A DNA stretch of 64,000 nt from Amycolatopsis roodepoortensis (GTDB lineage Bacteria > Actinomycetota > Actinomycetes > Mycobacteriales > Pseudonocardiaceae): contig NZ_JADBEJ010000005.1 of assembly GCF_014873915.1 (NCBI RefSeq), positions 186,001-250,000 on the forward strand, written 5' to 3'. Positions within the stretch are counted from its first letter, which is position 1. Every line of letters starts with the position of its first letter. Shown piece by piece: positions 7,705-15,314 of the stretch. Below the pieces are notes generated by a model that made no database searches, was not told the origin of the DNA, and saw nothing but the letters and a program-made list of their open reading frames with translations. The position numbers were made by a program, and so were the translations under genes.

Positions 7705-9132
7705 TTGATCGACGTGATCATCGCCGGCGGCGGGCCGACCGGCATGATGCTCGGCGCCGAACTGAGGCTGCACGGGGTCCGTGTGGTCGTCCTGGAGAAG
7801 GATCCGGAGCCGACCAAGGTCGTCCGCTCCATGGGCCTGCACGCACGCAGCATCGAGGTGATGGACCAGCGTGGCCTGCTGGAGCGGTTTCTCGAGAACG
7901 GGACGAAGTACCCGCTCGGCGGCTCGTTCGCGGGCATCGTCAAGTCACCGCCGTCGCTGGACGGCGCGCACGCCTACATCCTCGGCATCCCGCAGACCGT
8001 CACCGACCGTCTGCTGGCCGACCACGCCGCCGAGGTGGGCGTCGAGATCCGGCGTGGCCACGAACTGGTCGGCCTGAGCCAGGACGACGACGGCGTGGAC
8101 GTCGAACTGGCCGACGGCACGAGGTTGCGCTCGCGGTATCTCGTCGGCTGCGACGGCGGCCGCAGCACGGTGCGCAAGCTCCTCGGGATCGGCTTTCCCG
8201 GAGAGCCCGCCACCGCCGAGACCCTGCTGGGCGAAATGGAGGTGACCGAGGACTGGGAAACGGTGCTCGCGGTGATGACCGAGGTCCGCAAGACCCAGCT
8301 GCGGTTCGGTCTCTCCCCCATCGGCGACGGCGTGTACCGGGTCGGCGTTCCCGCCGAGGGCCTGGCCGAGGACCCGCGAATCCCGCCGACCTTCGACGAG
8401 ATCAAACGCCAGCTCAAAGCCGTCGCGGGCAGTGATTTCGGCGTGCACTCACCGCGCTGGCTCTCCCGCTTCGGCGACGCCACCCGCCTGGCCGAGCACT
8501 ACCGGGCCGGACGCGCGTTCCTGGCGGGCGACGCGGCGCACATCCATCCACCGGTCGGCGGGCAGGGGCTCAACCTCGGCGTCCAGGACGCCTTCAACCT
8601 CGGCTGGAAACTGGCGGCCGCGGTCAACGGCTGGGCGCCGGAGGACCTGCTGGACACCTACCACACCGAACGGCATCCGGTGGCCGCCGCGGTGCTGGAC
8701 AACACCCGCGCGCAGATGCAGCTGATGTCGCTCGATCCGGGCTCGCAGGCGGTCCGTCGGCTGCTGGCGGAACTGATGGAGTTCGAGAACGTGAGCCGGT
8801 TCCTGACCGAGAAGATCACCGCGACCGCGATCCGCTACGACTTCGGCGAAGGACACGAGCTCCTCGGCCGCCGGATGCCGGATCTGGAACTCGGGCAGGG
8901 ACATCTCTACGGGCTGACCCGCGGCGGCCGGGGTCTGCTGCTCGACCGGACCGGCGCGTTGTCGGTCCGGGGCTGGTCGGACCGGGTCGACCACGTCGTC
9001 GACGCGAGCGAAGCACTGGACGTGCCGGCCGTGCTGCTGCGGCCGGACGGTCACGTGGCGTGGGTGGGCGAAGACCAGCAAGAGCTCGTCGGTGCCGTGC
9101 GCCGGTGGTTCGGAGAGGGCGAAGTCCTTTAG
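7705..9132 (+). CDS. rox: Rifampicin monooxygenase
   Basis: This 475-aa class A flavin monooxygenase has GGGPTG at residues 8-13, ELRLHGVRV, LHARSIEVMDQRGLLERF, GIPQTVTDRLLA, GCDGGRSTVRK and GDAAHIHPPVGGQG (about 274-287). It ends in a thioredoxin-like domain with VLLRPDGHVAWVGEDQQ. As I recall it, the whole sequence closely resembles the Nocardia and Streptomyces Rox enzymes, which oxidise the naphthyl ring of rifamycins and linearise the drug. TTG at 7705 was chosen because AGGGGG sits 4 nt upstream and MIDVIIAGGGPTG is the family N-terminus. An RAE-like site lies upstream. Confidence 0.9.
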   Translation: MIDVIIAGGGPTGMMLGAELRLHGVRVVVLEKDPEPTKVVRSMGLHARSIEVMDQRGLLERFLENGTKYPLGGSFAGIVKSPPSLDGAHAYILGIPQTVTDRLLADHAAEVGVEIRRGHELVGLSQDDDGVDVELADGTRLRSRYLVGCDGGRSTVRKLLGIGFPGEPATAETLLGEMEVTEDWETVLAVMTEVRKTQLRFGLSPIGDGVYRVGVPAEGLAEDPRIPPTFDEIKRQLKAVAGSDFGVHSPRWLSRFGDATRLAEHYRAGRAFLAGDAAHIHPPVGGQGLNLGVQDAFNLGWKLAAAVNGWAPEDLLDTYHTERHPVAAAVLDNTRAQMQLMSLDPGSQAVRRLLAELMEFENVSRFLTEKITATAIRYDFGEGHELLGRRMPDLELGQGHLYGLTRGGRGLLLDRTGALSVRGWSDRVDHVVDASEALDVPAVLLRPDGHVAWVGEDQQELVGAVRRWFGEGEVL

Positions 9133-9200
9133 CGCGCCGTGGGCCGCGGTTCTTGGCTGAGGGCGTTCCGGATCCGCTGCCACGACAGGAGTTGAGGACC

Positions 9201-9487
9201 ATGGCCGGACGGGTGGTGCACTTCGAGATTCCGCTCGAGGACGGCGACCGCGCACGCGGCTTCTACCGGGAGGTCTTCGGCTGGAAGGCCGACACGATGC
9301 CGGAGTTGGACTACACGATGGTCGCTTCGGGGCCGACCACCGAGACCGGCATGCCCGCCGGGCCGGGCTTCATCGAGAAGCAGGGCGGCGCGACCCGCGT
9401 CGGCCGGACCGCGGTCGGCGACATGGGATTCGCCGCGTACTTCAAGGACCCGAAGGCAACGTCATGGGGCTCTGGGAGACCGCGTGA
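9201..9487 (+). pseudogene. VOC (glyoxalase-like) gene, internally deleted and frameshifted
   Basis: The start MAGRVVHFEIPLEDGDRA and YREVFGWKADTMPELDY match VOC-fold proteins of about 120 aa. After GPGFIEK the sequence jumps to GGATRVGRTAVGDMGFAAYF, skipping roughly 30 residues that normally hold the second beta-alpha-beta unit. One base is then missing near 9450: the next frame reads EGNVMGLWETA and stops at 9485-9487, exactly the family C-terminus, whereas the original frame runs on to 9599. AGGA and GAGG precede the ATG at 9201. Two independent lesions make it non-functional in all likelihood. Confidence 0.75.
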
Positions 9488-9513
9488 TCCCGCAGGGCCC
9501 GTGGCCGGTGTGG

Positions 9514-9960
9514 TCACGGGCCCTGCGGACCCCGGTACGGCAGCGTCTGGTTGTAGACGATGTTGGTGTTCGTGCTCCCGAAGAGCGCGAGCTCGTTGAC
9601 GATCTCCTCCAGCCGTCCCATCGACGGGGCCGCGATCTTCAGCGAGTAGCAGTCGTCACCGGTCGTGCGAAGGCATTCGAGGATCTCGGTGCGCTCGGCC
9701 AGGAGCTTGTGCAACGGCGCGTGTTTGCTGCCCGGGTACTTCAGCCGCACCACCGCCAGCACCACGTACCCGGCCTTTTCCAGATCGACGTCCGCGCGAT
9801 ACCCGGTGATCACCCCGGCCGACTCCAGCCGCTTGACCCGTTCCGTGGTCGCCGACGCGCTCAAGCTGACCCGCTTCCCCAGCTCGGTGAGCGGCAGGCG
9901 CCCGTCCTTCTGGAGCTCGACCAGGATCGCCCAGTCCGTCGCGTCGAGAGTCTCGGCCAT
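9514..9960 (-). CDS. Lrp/AsnC family regulator
   Basis: The 148-aa protein has an N-terminal winged helix (LDATDWAILVELQKDGRLPL, then GKRVSLSASATTERVKRLE) and a C-terminal RAM ligand domain with KYPGSK, LRTTGDDCYSLKI and a final NQTLPYRGP. The length and layout are standard for feast/famine regulators that respond to amino acids. The ATG at 9960 starts the HTH; a longer frame to 10881 is only the shadow of the divergent gene. It is divergent from the F420-type oxidoreductase at 10054, a plausible target. Confidence 0.9.
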   Translation of the reverse strand: MAETLDATDWAILVELQKDGRLPLTELGKRVSLSASATTERVKRLESAGVITGYRADVDLEKAGYVVLAVVRLKYPGSKHAPLHKLLAERTEILECLRTTGDDCYSLKIAAPSMGRLEEIVNELALFGSTNTNIVYNQTLPYRGPQGP

Positions 9961-10053
9961 CCGGCGAGAATACCGGCAGATCCACGGCGGAAACGGCCAT
10001 ACGCCGGGAAAGATCCCTTCCCGGCATTCGGGCCCCGCCGATAGCCTTGACCT

Positions 10054-10923
10054 GTGCGAATAGGTGTCAACGTCCCGAATTTCGGACCGGGGACCGACCC
10101 CGGGATCCTCCGCGGCTGGGCCACCACGGTCGAAGGCCTCGGCTACGACCTGCTCATGGTGTCCGACCACGTCGTCGTCACCCCCGACGTCGCCGAGCAG
10201 TACCCGGCCCCGTTCTACGAACCGTTCACGACGCTGTCGTGGCTCGCCGGCGTGACCGACCGGATCCGGCTGGGCACCACCGTGCTCATCGTCCCGTACC
10301 GGCATCCCCTGCTCATCGCCCGCATGGCCGCGAACCTGAACCAGCTCAGCGGTGGACGGCTCGTGCTCGGTGTCGCGTCCGGGTGGGCCCGGCAAGAGTT
10401 CGAAGCGCTCGATGTCCCGTTCGAGCAGCGGGGACGGCTGACCGACGGCCACCTCGACTCCGTCCGGAAGGCGTGGGCCGACGACGCCGACTACCGCGCC
10501 GGTGACATCCCGATCTGGGTCGGCGGCAACAGCGATGCCGGGATCCGCCGCGCCGTCCGGCTCGGGGACGCCTGGCATCCGCTGCGGGCCACCCTCCCCT
10601 GGCTCACCGAAGCGCTCACCAGGGTCAAGACCTTCGCCGACGCCCATGACCGGCCGGTCCCCGCATTCGCGCCGCGGATCCTGCTCAACCTCACCGAACG
10701 CCCGGTCACCGGGCCCGATCGCGCGGCTGGGGAAGGCACGATCGAGCAGATCATCGAGGACCTGGAGCGCCTTCGGCACCTCGGCGCCGAGACGGTCGTG
10801 CTCGACCCGTTCTCCGGCGACCCCGACGAGACCCTCCGCCCGGAAGCCGCCTGGCAGGCATTGGCGACCGTGGCCGCACACTGGGAACTTGGCCGCTACC
10901 GAACCGAACAGGACCGACGATGA
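10054..10923 (+). CDS. LLM class F420-dependent oxidoreductase
   Basis: This 289-aa TIM-barrel protein of the luciferase-like family begins RIGVNVPNFGPGTDPG, has DLLMVSDHVV, the SGGRLVLGVASGWARQEFEAL signature of the F420 branch, and IPIWVGGNSDAGIRRAVRLGD. Such enzymes transfer hydride between F420 and a small substrate. The start is GTG at 10054. The stop overlaps the ATG of the deaminase gene (ATGA), so the two are co-transcribed, and an AsnC regulator lies upstream in the opposite direction. Confidence 0.88.
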   Translation: MRIGVNVPNFGPGTDPGILRGWATTVEGLGYDLLMVSDHVVVTPDVAEQYPAPFYEPFTTLSWLAGVTDRIRLGTTVLIVPYRHPLLIARMAANLNQLSGGRLVLGVASGWARQEFEALDVPFEQRGRLTDGHLDSVRKAWADDADYRAGDIPIWVGGNSDAGIRRAVRLGDAWHPLRATLPWLTEALTRVKTFADAHDRPVPAFAPRILLNLTERPVTGPDRAAGEGTIEQIIEDLERLRHLGAETVVLDPFSGDPDETLRPEAAWQALATVAAHWELGRYRTEQDRR

Positions 10924-11348
10924 CCGAAGAAGACGAGAAGTTCCTCCGCCGCGCCATCGAACTGGCCGCGAAGTCCCGTAAGGACGGAGACCCGCCCTTC
11001 GGCTCGCTGCTCGTCGGCTCCGACGGCACGGTGCTGGCCGAAGACCACAACACCACGGTGTCGCAATCGGACATCAGCCTGCATCCGGAGCTGAAACTCG
11101 CCGTGTGGGCCGCCCGCGAACTCGAACCCGCCGTCGCCGCGGCGACCACCATGTACACCAGCTGCCAGCCGTGCGGGATGTGCCAGGGCGCCATCGAACG
11201 CTCCGGCCTCGGCCGGGTCGTGTTCGCCCTCTCCGGCGAACAGGTCACCGCCCTGAAGCCGCCCGCCGCCGCACCGCCCGTCCGGCTGGAGGGACCGGCG
11301 CTGTACGACGAGGCCCGGGTCCCGGTGGAGGGCTACTACACCTCGTGA
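10920..11348 (+). CDS. Nucleoside deaminase family (CDA fold) protein
   Basis: The 142-aa protein has the cytidine/guanine-deaminase zinc site: HPEL (in place of the usual HAE, keeping His and Glu) and SCQPCGMCQGAI with the PCxxC pair. GDPPFGSLLVG near the N-terminus is the standard substrate strand. It probably hydrolytically deaminates a base or nucleoside such as guanine. It is coupled by ATGA to the F420-type oxidoreductase. A hairpin-rich stretch follows. Confidence 0.85.
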   Translation: MTEEDEKFLRRAIELAAKSRKDGDPPFGSLLVGSDGTVLAEDHNTTVSQSDISLHPELKLAVWAARELEPAVAAATTMYTSCQPCGMCQGAIERSGLGRVVFALSGEQVTALKPPAAAPPVRLEGPALYDEARVPVEGYYTS

Positions 11349-11456
11349 GTGGCGGTTCGGGTTCTAGCCGAGGGTGTCTTAGGTACCTACTGGCTTCCGG
11401 CCGTCGTTGACTTCCGGGCCCGGTCGGTGAGGGCCTGGGGGGCTGGAGCCGGTGTC

Positions 11457-11503
11457 GCGAAAGCCACTTTCGCAACCTTCAACGTTGCGAAAGTGGCTTT
11501 CGC
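11457..11503. repeat. Dispersed hairpin GCGAAAGCCAC
   Basis: A perfect 20-bp stem is formed by GCGAAAGCCACTTTCGCAAC (11457-11476) and its complement at 11484-11503, with loop CTTCAAC. Each arm is itself palindromic around GCCAC. It lies 3' of the deaminase gene and may end its transcript, although no T-tract follows. Confidence 0.6.
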
Positions 11504-11553
11504 AACCCCGGCCAAGCCCAGCACCCGGCGGTACCGAGCGCCTCGGGTGCTTG

Positions 11554-11642
11554 AAGGCGTAACTCGCGTGATCAGCGGCGTAACTCGCGAGTGTCGCTTC
11601 CAGACACGCGAGTTACGCGCCCGATCACGCGAGTTACGCCTT
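11554..11642. repeat. Double hairpin of TAACTCGCG units
   Basis: AAGGCGTAACTCGCGTGATC (11554-11573) pairs with its exact complement at 11623-11642. Inside lies a second pair with GCGTAACTCGCG near 11580 and CGCGAGTTACGC near 11607. Thus two direct and two inverted copies of TAACTCGCG form a nested hairpin. The same architecture recurs at about 32961-33060. It ends 56 bp before the recombinase start. The stretch 11349-11697 holds this and the preceding hairpin and no supported gene. Confidence 0.6.
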
Positions 11643-11697
11643 TGCACACGCCGCGCTCCTGCGTTCCCAGTCCGTGAAGGCCTCTAGGATGATCACG

Positions 11698-12822
11698 ATG
11701 TCCGCCGAACTCGTGCCCACCGCGCCGGAACCACCGTCCCGGCTTCCGGAGACCAGGCCCGAGAACCGGCGGCAGATCCTCGCCGAAGCCGTCGCGCTGC
11801 TGCCCGCGCTCCCCCCGGCCGACCCGCTCGACCGGTACGCGATCCGCCACATCACCACGCTCTGGCTCGAGACCGACAAGACCGACCACACCCGCCGCGC
11901 CTACTACGCCGACCTGTCGGCCTGGCTCGGCTGGTGTGCCCGCACCGGGCTCGACCCGCTCATGGCGCGCCGTGCCGACGTCGACGCCTGGAAGAACACC
12001 CTCACCGTCACCGGGAAGGACGGCCTTCCCCGGCCCGCCGCCGACTCCACCGTCGCGCGCACCCTCGCCGGCATCTCCAGCTGGTACCGGTACCTGCAGT
12101 CCAACGACATCGCCGACCGCAACCCGGTGTCCGCGGTCAACCGGCCCAAGACCGGCAAGACCCCGCCGCTGCCCGCGCTCGGCGGCGAGTCGACGGCGAA
12201 ACTGTTGAACCACATGGAGAAGCGAGCCCGCGCGAACGACACCGAACCGTCCTGGCGCGACGCCGCCGTCGTCGCGATCCTGTTCTACACCGGCCTGCGC
12301 GTCTCCGGTCTCACCACCGCCACCGTGCAGGACCTCGACACCGACTCCGGGCACACGATCCTGCGCTACACGGCCAAAGGCGGCCACCGCGACTTCGTCC
12401 CGCTCGTCCCCGCCGCCCAGCACCCGCTGCGCCGCTACCTCGAACTGCGCGCGGCACGCACCGGCGTCCGCCCCGACGAACTGACCGGCCCGTTGCTGGC
12501 GACCATGCCCCACCGCTATGACAGCACCAAAACCGGCGGAAAACCCCTGGCACAGCGGGATGTCTGGTTCCTCCTGCGGGCACAGGCCCGCGCCGCCGGG
12601 CTCGCCGAAGCGAACACCATCTCCCCGCACACCGCGCGGCGCACCACCGGAACCCTGCTGCTGGCCAACGACGTCCCGGTGCAGAAGGTCCAGGACCTGT
12701 TGGGGCACGCCGACATCCGCACCACCCGCGACCGCTACGACGCGCATCGCCACAAGCTGGAGACCTCTCCCGTGCACGCGCTCGCGCAACTGCTCGCCGA
12801 CGCGCGCCACCGTCAGAGCTGA
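11698..12822 (+). CDS. Tyrosine recombinase/phage-integrase family protein
   Basis: The 374-aa protein has an N-terminal core-binding domain (YAIRHITTLWLE, HTRRAYYADLSAWLGWC) and a full catalytic set: Arg in YTGLRVSGL (about 200), Lys in YTAKGGH (about 226), PHTARR (about 310), GHAD (about 336) and nucleophile Tyr in RDRYDAH (about 346). It should cut and rejoin DNA. The ATG at 11698 was chosen because TAGGAT (11685-11690) sits 7 nt before it, the pattern of a leaderless promoter; ATG 11689 and GTG 11674 are alternatives. No other phage genes or att repeats are evident, so it may be a resident recombinase. Confidence 0.87.
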   Translation: MSAELVPTAPEPPSRLPETRPENRRQILAEAVALLPALPPADPLDRYAIRHITTLWLETDKTDHTRRAYYADLSAWLGWCARTGLDPLMARRADVDAWKNTLTVTGKDGLPRPAADSTVARTLAGISSWYRYLQSNDIADRNPVSAVNRPKTGKTPPLPALGGESTAKLLNHMEKRARANDTEPSWRDAAVVAILFYTGLRVSGLTTATVQDLDTDSGHTILRYTAKGGHRDFVPLVPAAQHPLRRYLELRAARTGVRPDELTGPLLATMPHRYDSTKTGGKPLAQRDVWFLLRAQARAAGLAEANTISPHTARRTTGTLLLANDVPVQKVQDLLGHADIRTTRDRYDAHRHKLETSPVHALAQLLADARHRQS

Positions 12823-12986
12823 GACTTCGTCGCCCCGATCACCACACCGTCGACGCGCGCGAGCCAGCTCCCGCACAGGCACCGGACGTACTCCAGCCTC
12901 CCCTGGGAGACCCGCTGGGACGTCGTCGCGCTTCCAGGCAGTTCGGCCAGCGGCCATCCGCACCGCGGGCACTTGTTCGCTTCCAT
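12813..12986 (-). CDS. Small zinc-ribbon-like protein, 57 aa
   Basis: The short product begins MEANKCPRCGWPLAELP and later has YVRCLCGSWLA, giving two Cys pairs (CPRC and CLC) that can hold one zinc ion. I know of no function. The ATG at 12986 is divergent from the CGNR gene at 13012, and the 3' end overlaps the recombinase stop by 10 bp. A short zinc-binding adaptor or a partner of the CGNR protein is possible. The Cys pairs support it as a real gene despite its size. Confidence 0.6.
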   Translation of the reverse strand: MEANKCPRCGWPLAELPGSATTSQRVSQGRLEYVRCLCGSWLARVDGVVIGATKSQL

Positions 12987-13011
12987 GCCCCGATCGTGCT
13001 GTAATGAGTCA

Positions 13012-13524
13012 ATGCACTTCAACCCTTACGGCGGAGCGGCGGCGCAGATCGCCGCCGACCTGGTCAACCTCGGCGACGCCGCCGACCCGGCCACGCTGAC
13101 CGCGATCTTCCGCGACCGCATGACCGTCGCCGCCGTGAAGGACCACGAATCGGCCGAGATCATCGCCTGGACCAAGCGACTCCGGGACGTCTTCGAAGCC
13201 GGCCCGGCCACCCGCGTCGACCTGGTCAACGCGCTGCTCCACGACTCCGCGTCGAAGCCCTACATCTCCACCCACGACGGCAAGGCACCCCACCTGCACT
13301 ACGTCGACGCACACGCCGGCACCGCATCCCGCGTCCGGGCCTACACCGCGGGCGGACTCGCGCATCTCGTCTGCGACGCCCCGGACCGCTTCGGCGTCTG
13401 CTCACGCGAAGGCTGCGAGACGGTCTACGTCGACGTCTCCCGCAACGGCCGCCGCCGTTTCTGCTCCACCCGCTGCGCCACCCGGGTCCACGTCGCCGAC
13501 CACCGGAACCGGCAAGCGAGCTAG
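13012..13524 (+). CDS. CGNR zinc-finger family regulator
   Basis: The 170-aa protein begins MHFNPYGGAAAQIAADLVN, the usual ABATE-domain start, and ends in a zinc finger with CSREGC and CSTRC, where CATR replaces CGNR. It is the third CGNR protein in the window. It is divergent from the small zinc-ribbon gene, with only 25 bp between the starts and no obvious operator palindrome. An in-frame ATG upstream at 12973 would run into the divergent gene, so 13012 was chosen. Confidence 0.82.
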   Translation: MHFNPYGGAAAQIAADLVNLGDAADPATLTAIFRDRMTVAAVKDHESAEIIAWTKRLRDVFEAGPATRVDLVNALLHDSASKPYISTHDGKAPHLHYVDAHAGTASRVRAYTAGGLAHLVCDAPDRFGVCSREGCETVYVDVSRNGRRRFCSTRCATRVHVADHRNRQAS

Positions 13525-13637
13525 GTCCGGCGCACCAGACAAAGGAGCCCTCGCAGTACCTGGATCACCAGGGTCTCCCAGCCGCCCGAAACGCCTGTCA
13601 ACCTCGTCGAATCGCCCTTGCCGATGACAGGAGACCC

Positions 13638-14441
13638 ATGGCGGACAACCGATTCACCCCTCACCCGGAACTGTTCGATCTGAGCGGGAAGCTCGCCCTC
13701 GTCACCGGCGGCACCCAGGGCATCGGGACGATGATCGCGCGCGGCCTCCTCCAGGCGGGCGCCCGCGTCGTCATCAGCTCACGAAAGGCGGACGCCTGCG
13801 CGGAGGCGCAACGTCTGTTGTCCGAATTCGGCGACGTCCGAGCGATCCCCGCCGACCTGTCCAGGCACGACGAGTGCCGCCGCCTCGCCGATCTGGTCAC
13901 TGCCGACTCGGATCACCTGGACATCCTGGTCAACAACGCGGGAGCGATGTGGCGAGAGCCGCTGGAGACGTTCCCGGACGAGGCATGGGACTCGGTGCTC
14001 GACCTCAACCTCAAAGCGCCGTTCTGGCTGGTGCAGGCGCTGCTACCCGCACTGCGCAGGGCGGGCACCGCCGACGATCCCGCCCGGGTCATCAACATCG
14101 GCAGTATCGCCGCCATCCACGTCGCCGAATCGCCCAACTACTCCTACGCCGGCAGCAAGGCCGCACTCCATCAACTCACCAGGGTGCTCGCCCGGGAACT
14201 GGGCCCACACCACGTCACGGTGAACGCGGTGGCCCCAGGGCCGTTCCCCTCACAGATGATGGCGGCCACGCTCGATGCCCTCGGCGACACGATCGCGGCG
14301 AAGGCCCCTCTGCGCCGGCTCGGCCGCGACGACGACATGGCCGGTGTCGCCGTCTTCCTCGCCAGCCGGGCGGGGTCCTACCTCACGGGCACCGTCATCC
14401 CGGTGGACGGCGGCATCGCGACGACCGCATCGGGGACCTGA
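13638..14441 (+). CDS. SDR family oxidoreductase
   Basis: This 267-aa classical SDR has the cofactor motif TGGTQGIG (about residues 25-32), NNAG in LDILVNNAGAMW, catalytic Ser in NIGSIAA, and YSYAGSKA providing Tyr and Lys. It ends with GTVIPVDGG. The layout resembles RhlG/FabG-like ketoreductases with an N-terminal FDLSGKLALVTGG. AGGAG lies 6 nt before the ATG. It reduces or oxidises a carbonyl/alcohol with NAD(P)H; the substrate is unknown. An XRE-type regulator follows 21 bp downstream. Confidence 0.88.
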   Translation: MADNRFTPHPELFDLSGKLALVTGGTQGIGTMIARGLLQAGARVVISSRKADACAEAQRLLSEFGDVRAIPADLSRHDECRRLADLVTADSDHLDILVNNAGAMWREPLETFPDEAWDSVLDLNLKAPFWLVQALLPALRRAGTADDPARVINIGSIAAIHVAESPNYSYAGSKAALHQLTRVLARELGPHHVTVNAVAPGPFPSQMMAATLDALGDTIAAKAPLRRLGRDDDMAGVAVFLASRAGSYLTGTVIPVDGGIATTASGT

Positions 14442-14462
14442 GCGTCCGCCTACGGTGGGAGG

Positions 14463-15314
14463 ATGGCCACGATGGATCCACGCGCCGACATCCGCGAGTT
14501 TCTCAGCTCCCGGCGCGCCCGCATCACACCCGCGCAGGCAGGCCTGACCGCGTATGGCGGCAACCGGCGGGTCAAAGGACTTCGCCGCGAAGAAGTAGCA
14601 CTACTGGCCGGGGTCTCGGTCGACTACTACGTGCGCCTGGAGCGCGGCGGCCTCGCCGGCGCTTCCGACGGCGTGCTCGAGGCGCTGGCCTCCGCCTTGC
14701 AACTCGACGAGGCGGAACGCCGGCATCTGTTCCACCTCGCGCGCCGATCCGGCACCCCACGCCGGCGTAGGACCACCGCGACGGTGCGCTCCACGCTGCA
14801 GCAGGTGCTCGACGCCATCTCCGACGCCCCCGCCTGGATCGGAAACGGCCGTTACGACGTGCTCGCCACGAATCAACTCGCTCGCGCGCTGTATTCACCG
14901 GTACTGGCCGATCCGCGACAGCCCGCGAACACGGCGCGATTCGTCTACCTCGACCCCGACGCGGCCCGAGAATTCTTCATCGACTACGACCACGTCGCCG
15001 ACGCCGTCGCCACCAAGCTACGCATGGAAGCCGGCCGCAATCCCCACGATGAGGAACTCATCTCCCTGGTCGGCGAACTGTCGACGCGCAGCGAGCCGTT
15101 CCGGCGTCGCTGGGCATCTCAAGACGTGCGACTGCACCGCTCCGGCCGCAAGCGCGTGAACCACCCGATCGTGGGCCGGCTCGACTTGGACGTCGAACCC
15201 TTGGAACTCGCCGCCGAACCCAGCCTGCACCTGAACGTCTACACCGCACCCGCGGGCACACCGACCGCCGACAACCTGGCGCTCCTGGCGTCGTGGGCGG
15301 CATCGAACCACTAG
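14463..15314 (+). CDS. XRE family regulator with MmyB-like domain
   Basis: The 283-aa protein has an N-terminal HTH (GLRREEVALLAGVSVDYYVRLERG) and a MmyB-like C-terminal ligand domain (ARALYSPVL, NTARFVYLDPDAREF-type segment, and GSTELTLG replaced by ELAAEPSLHLNVYTAP). Many actinobacterial members sit beside SDR genes and control them, which matches the upstream SDR. Its stop shares a CTAG with the stop of the convergent mannosyltransferase-like gene. Confidence 0.88.
   Translation: MATMDPRADIREFLSSRRARITPAQAGLTAYGGNRRVKGLRREEVALLAGVSVDYYVRLERGGLAGASDGVLEALASALQLDEAERRHLFHLARRSGTPRRRRTTATVRSTLQQVLDAISDAPAWIGNGRYDVLATNQLARALYSPVLADPRQPANTARFVYLDPDAAREFFIDYDHVADAVATKLRMEAGRNPHDEELISLVGELSTRSEPFRRRWASQDVRLHRSGRKRVNHPIVGRLDLDVEPLELAAEPSLHLNVYTAPAGTPTADNLALLASWAASNH

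Noticed and set aside
7705..9132. Part of a rifamycin biosynthetic cluster
   Set aside because: There are no polyketide synthase, AHBA or tailoring genes around it; resistance function fits better.
11349..11687. Short plus frame in the hairpin region
   Set aside because: It consists of repeat sequence and has no family or ribosome binding site.
11698..12822. Prophage or integrative element
   Set aside because: No structural, excision or replication genes and no tRNA or att repeat were found next to the recombinase.
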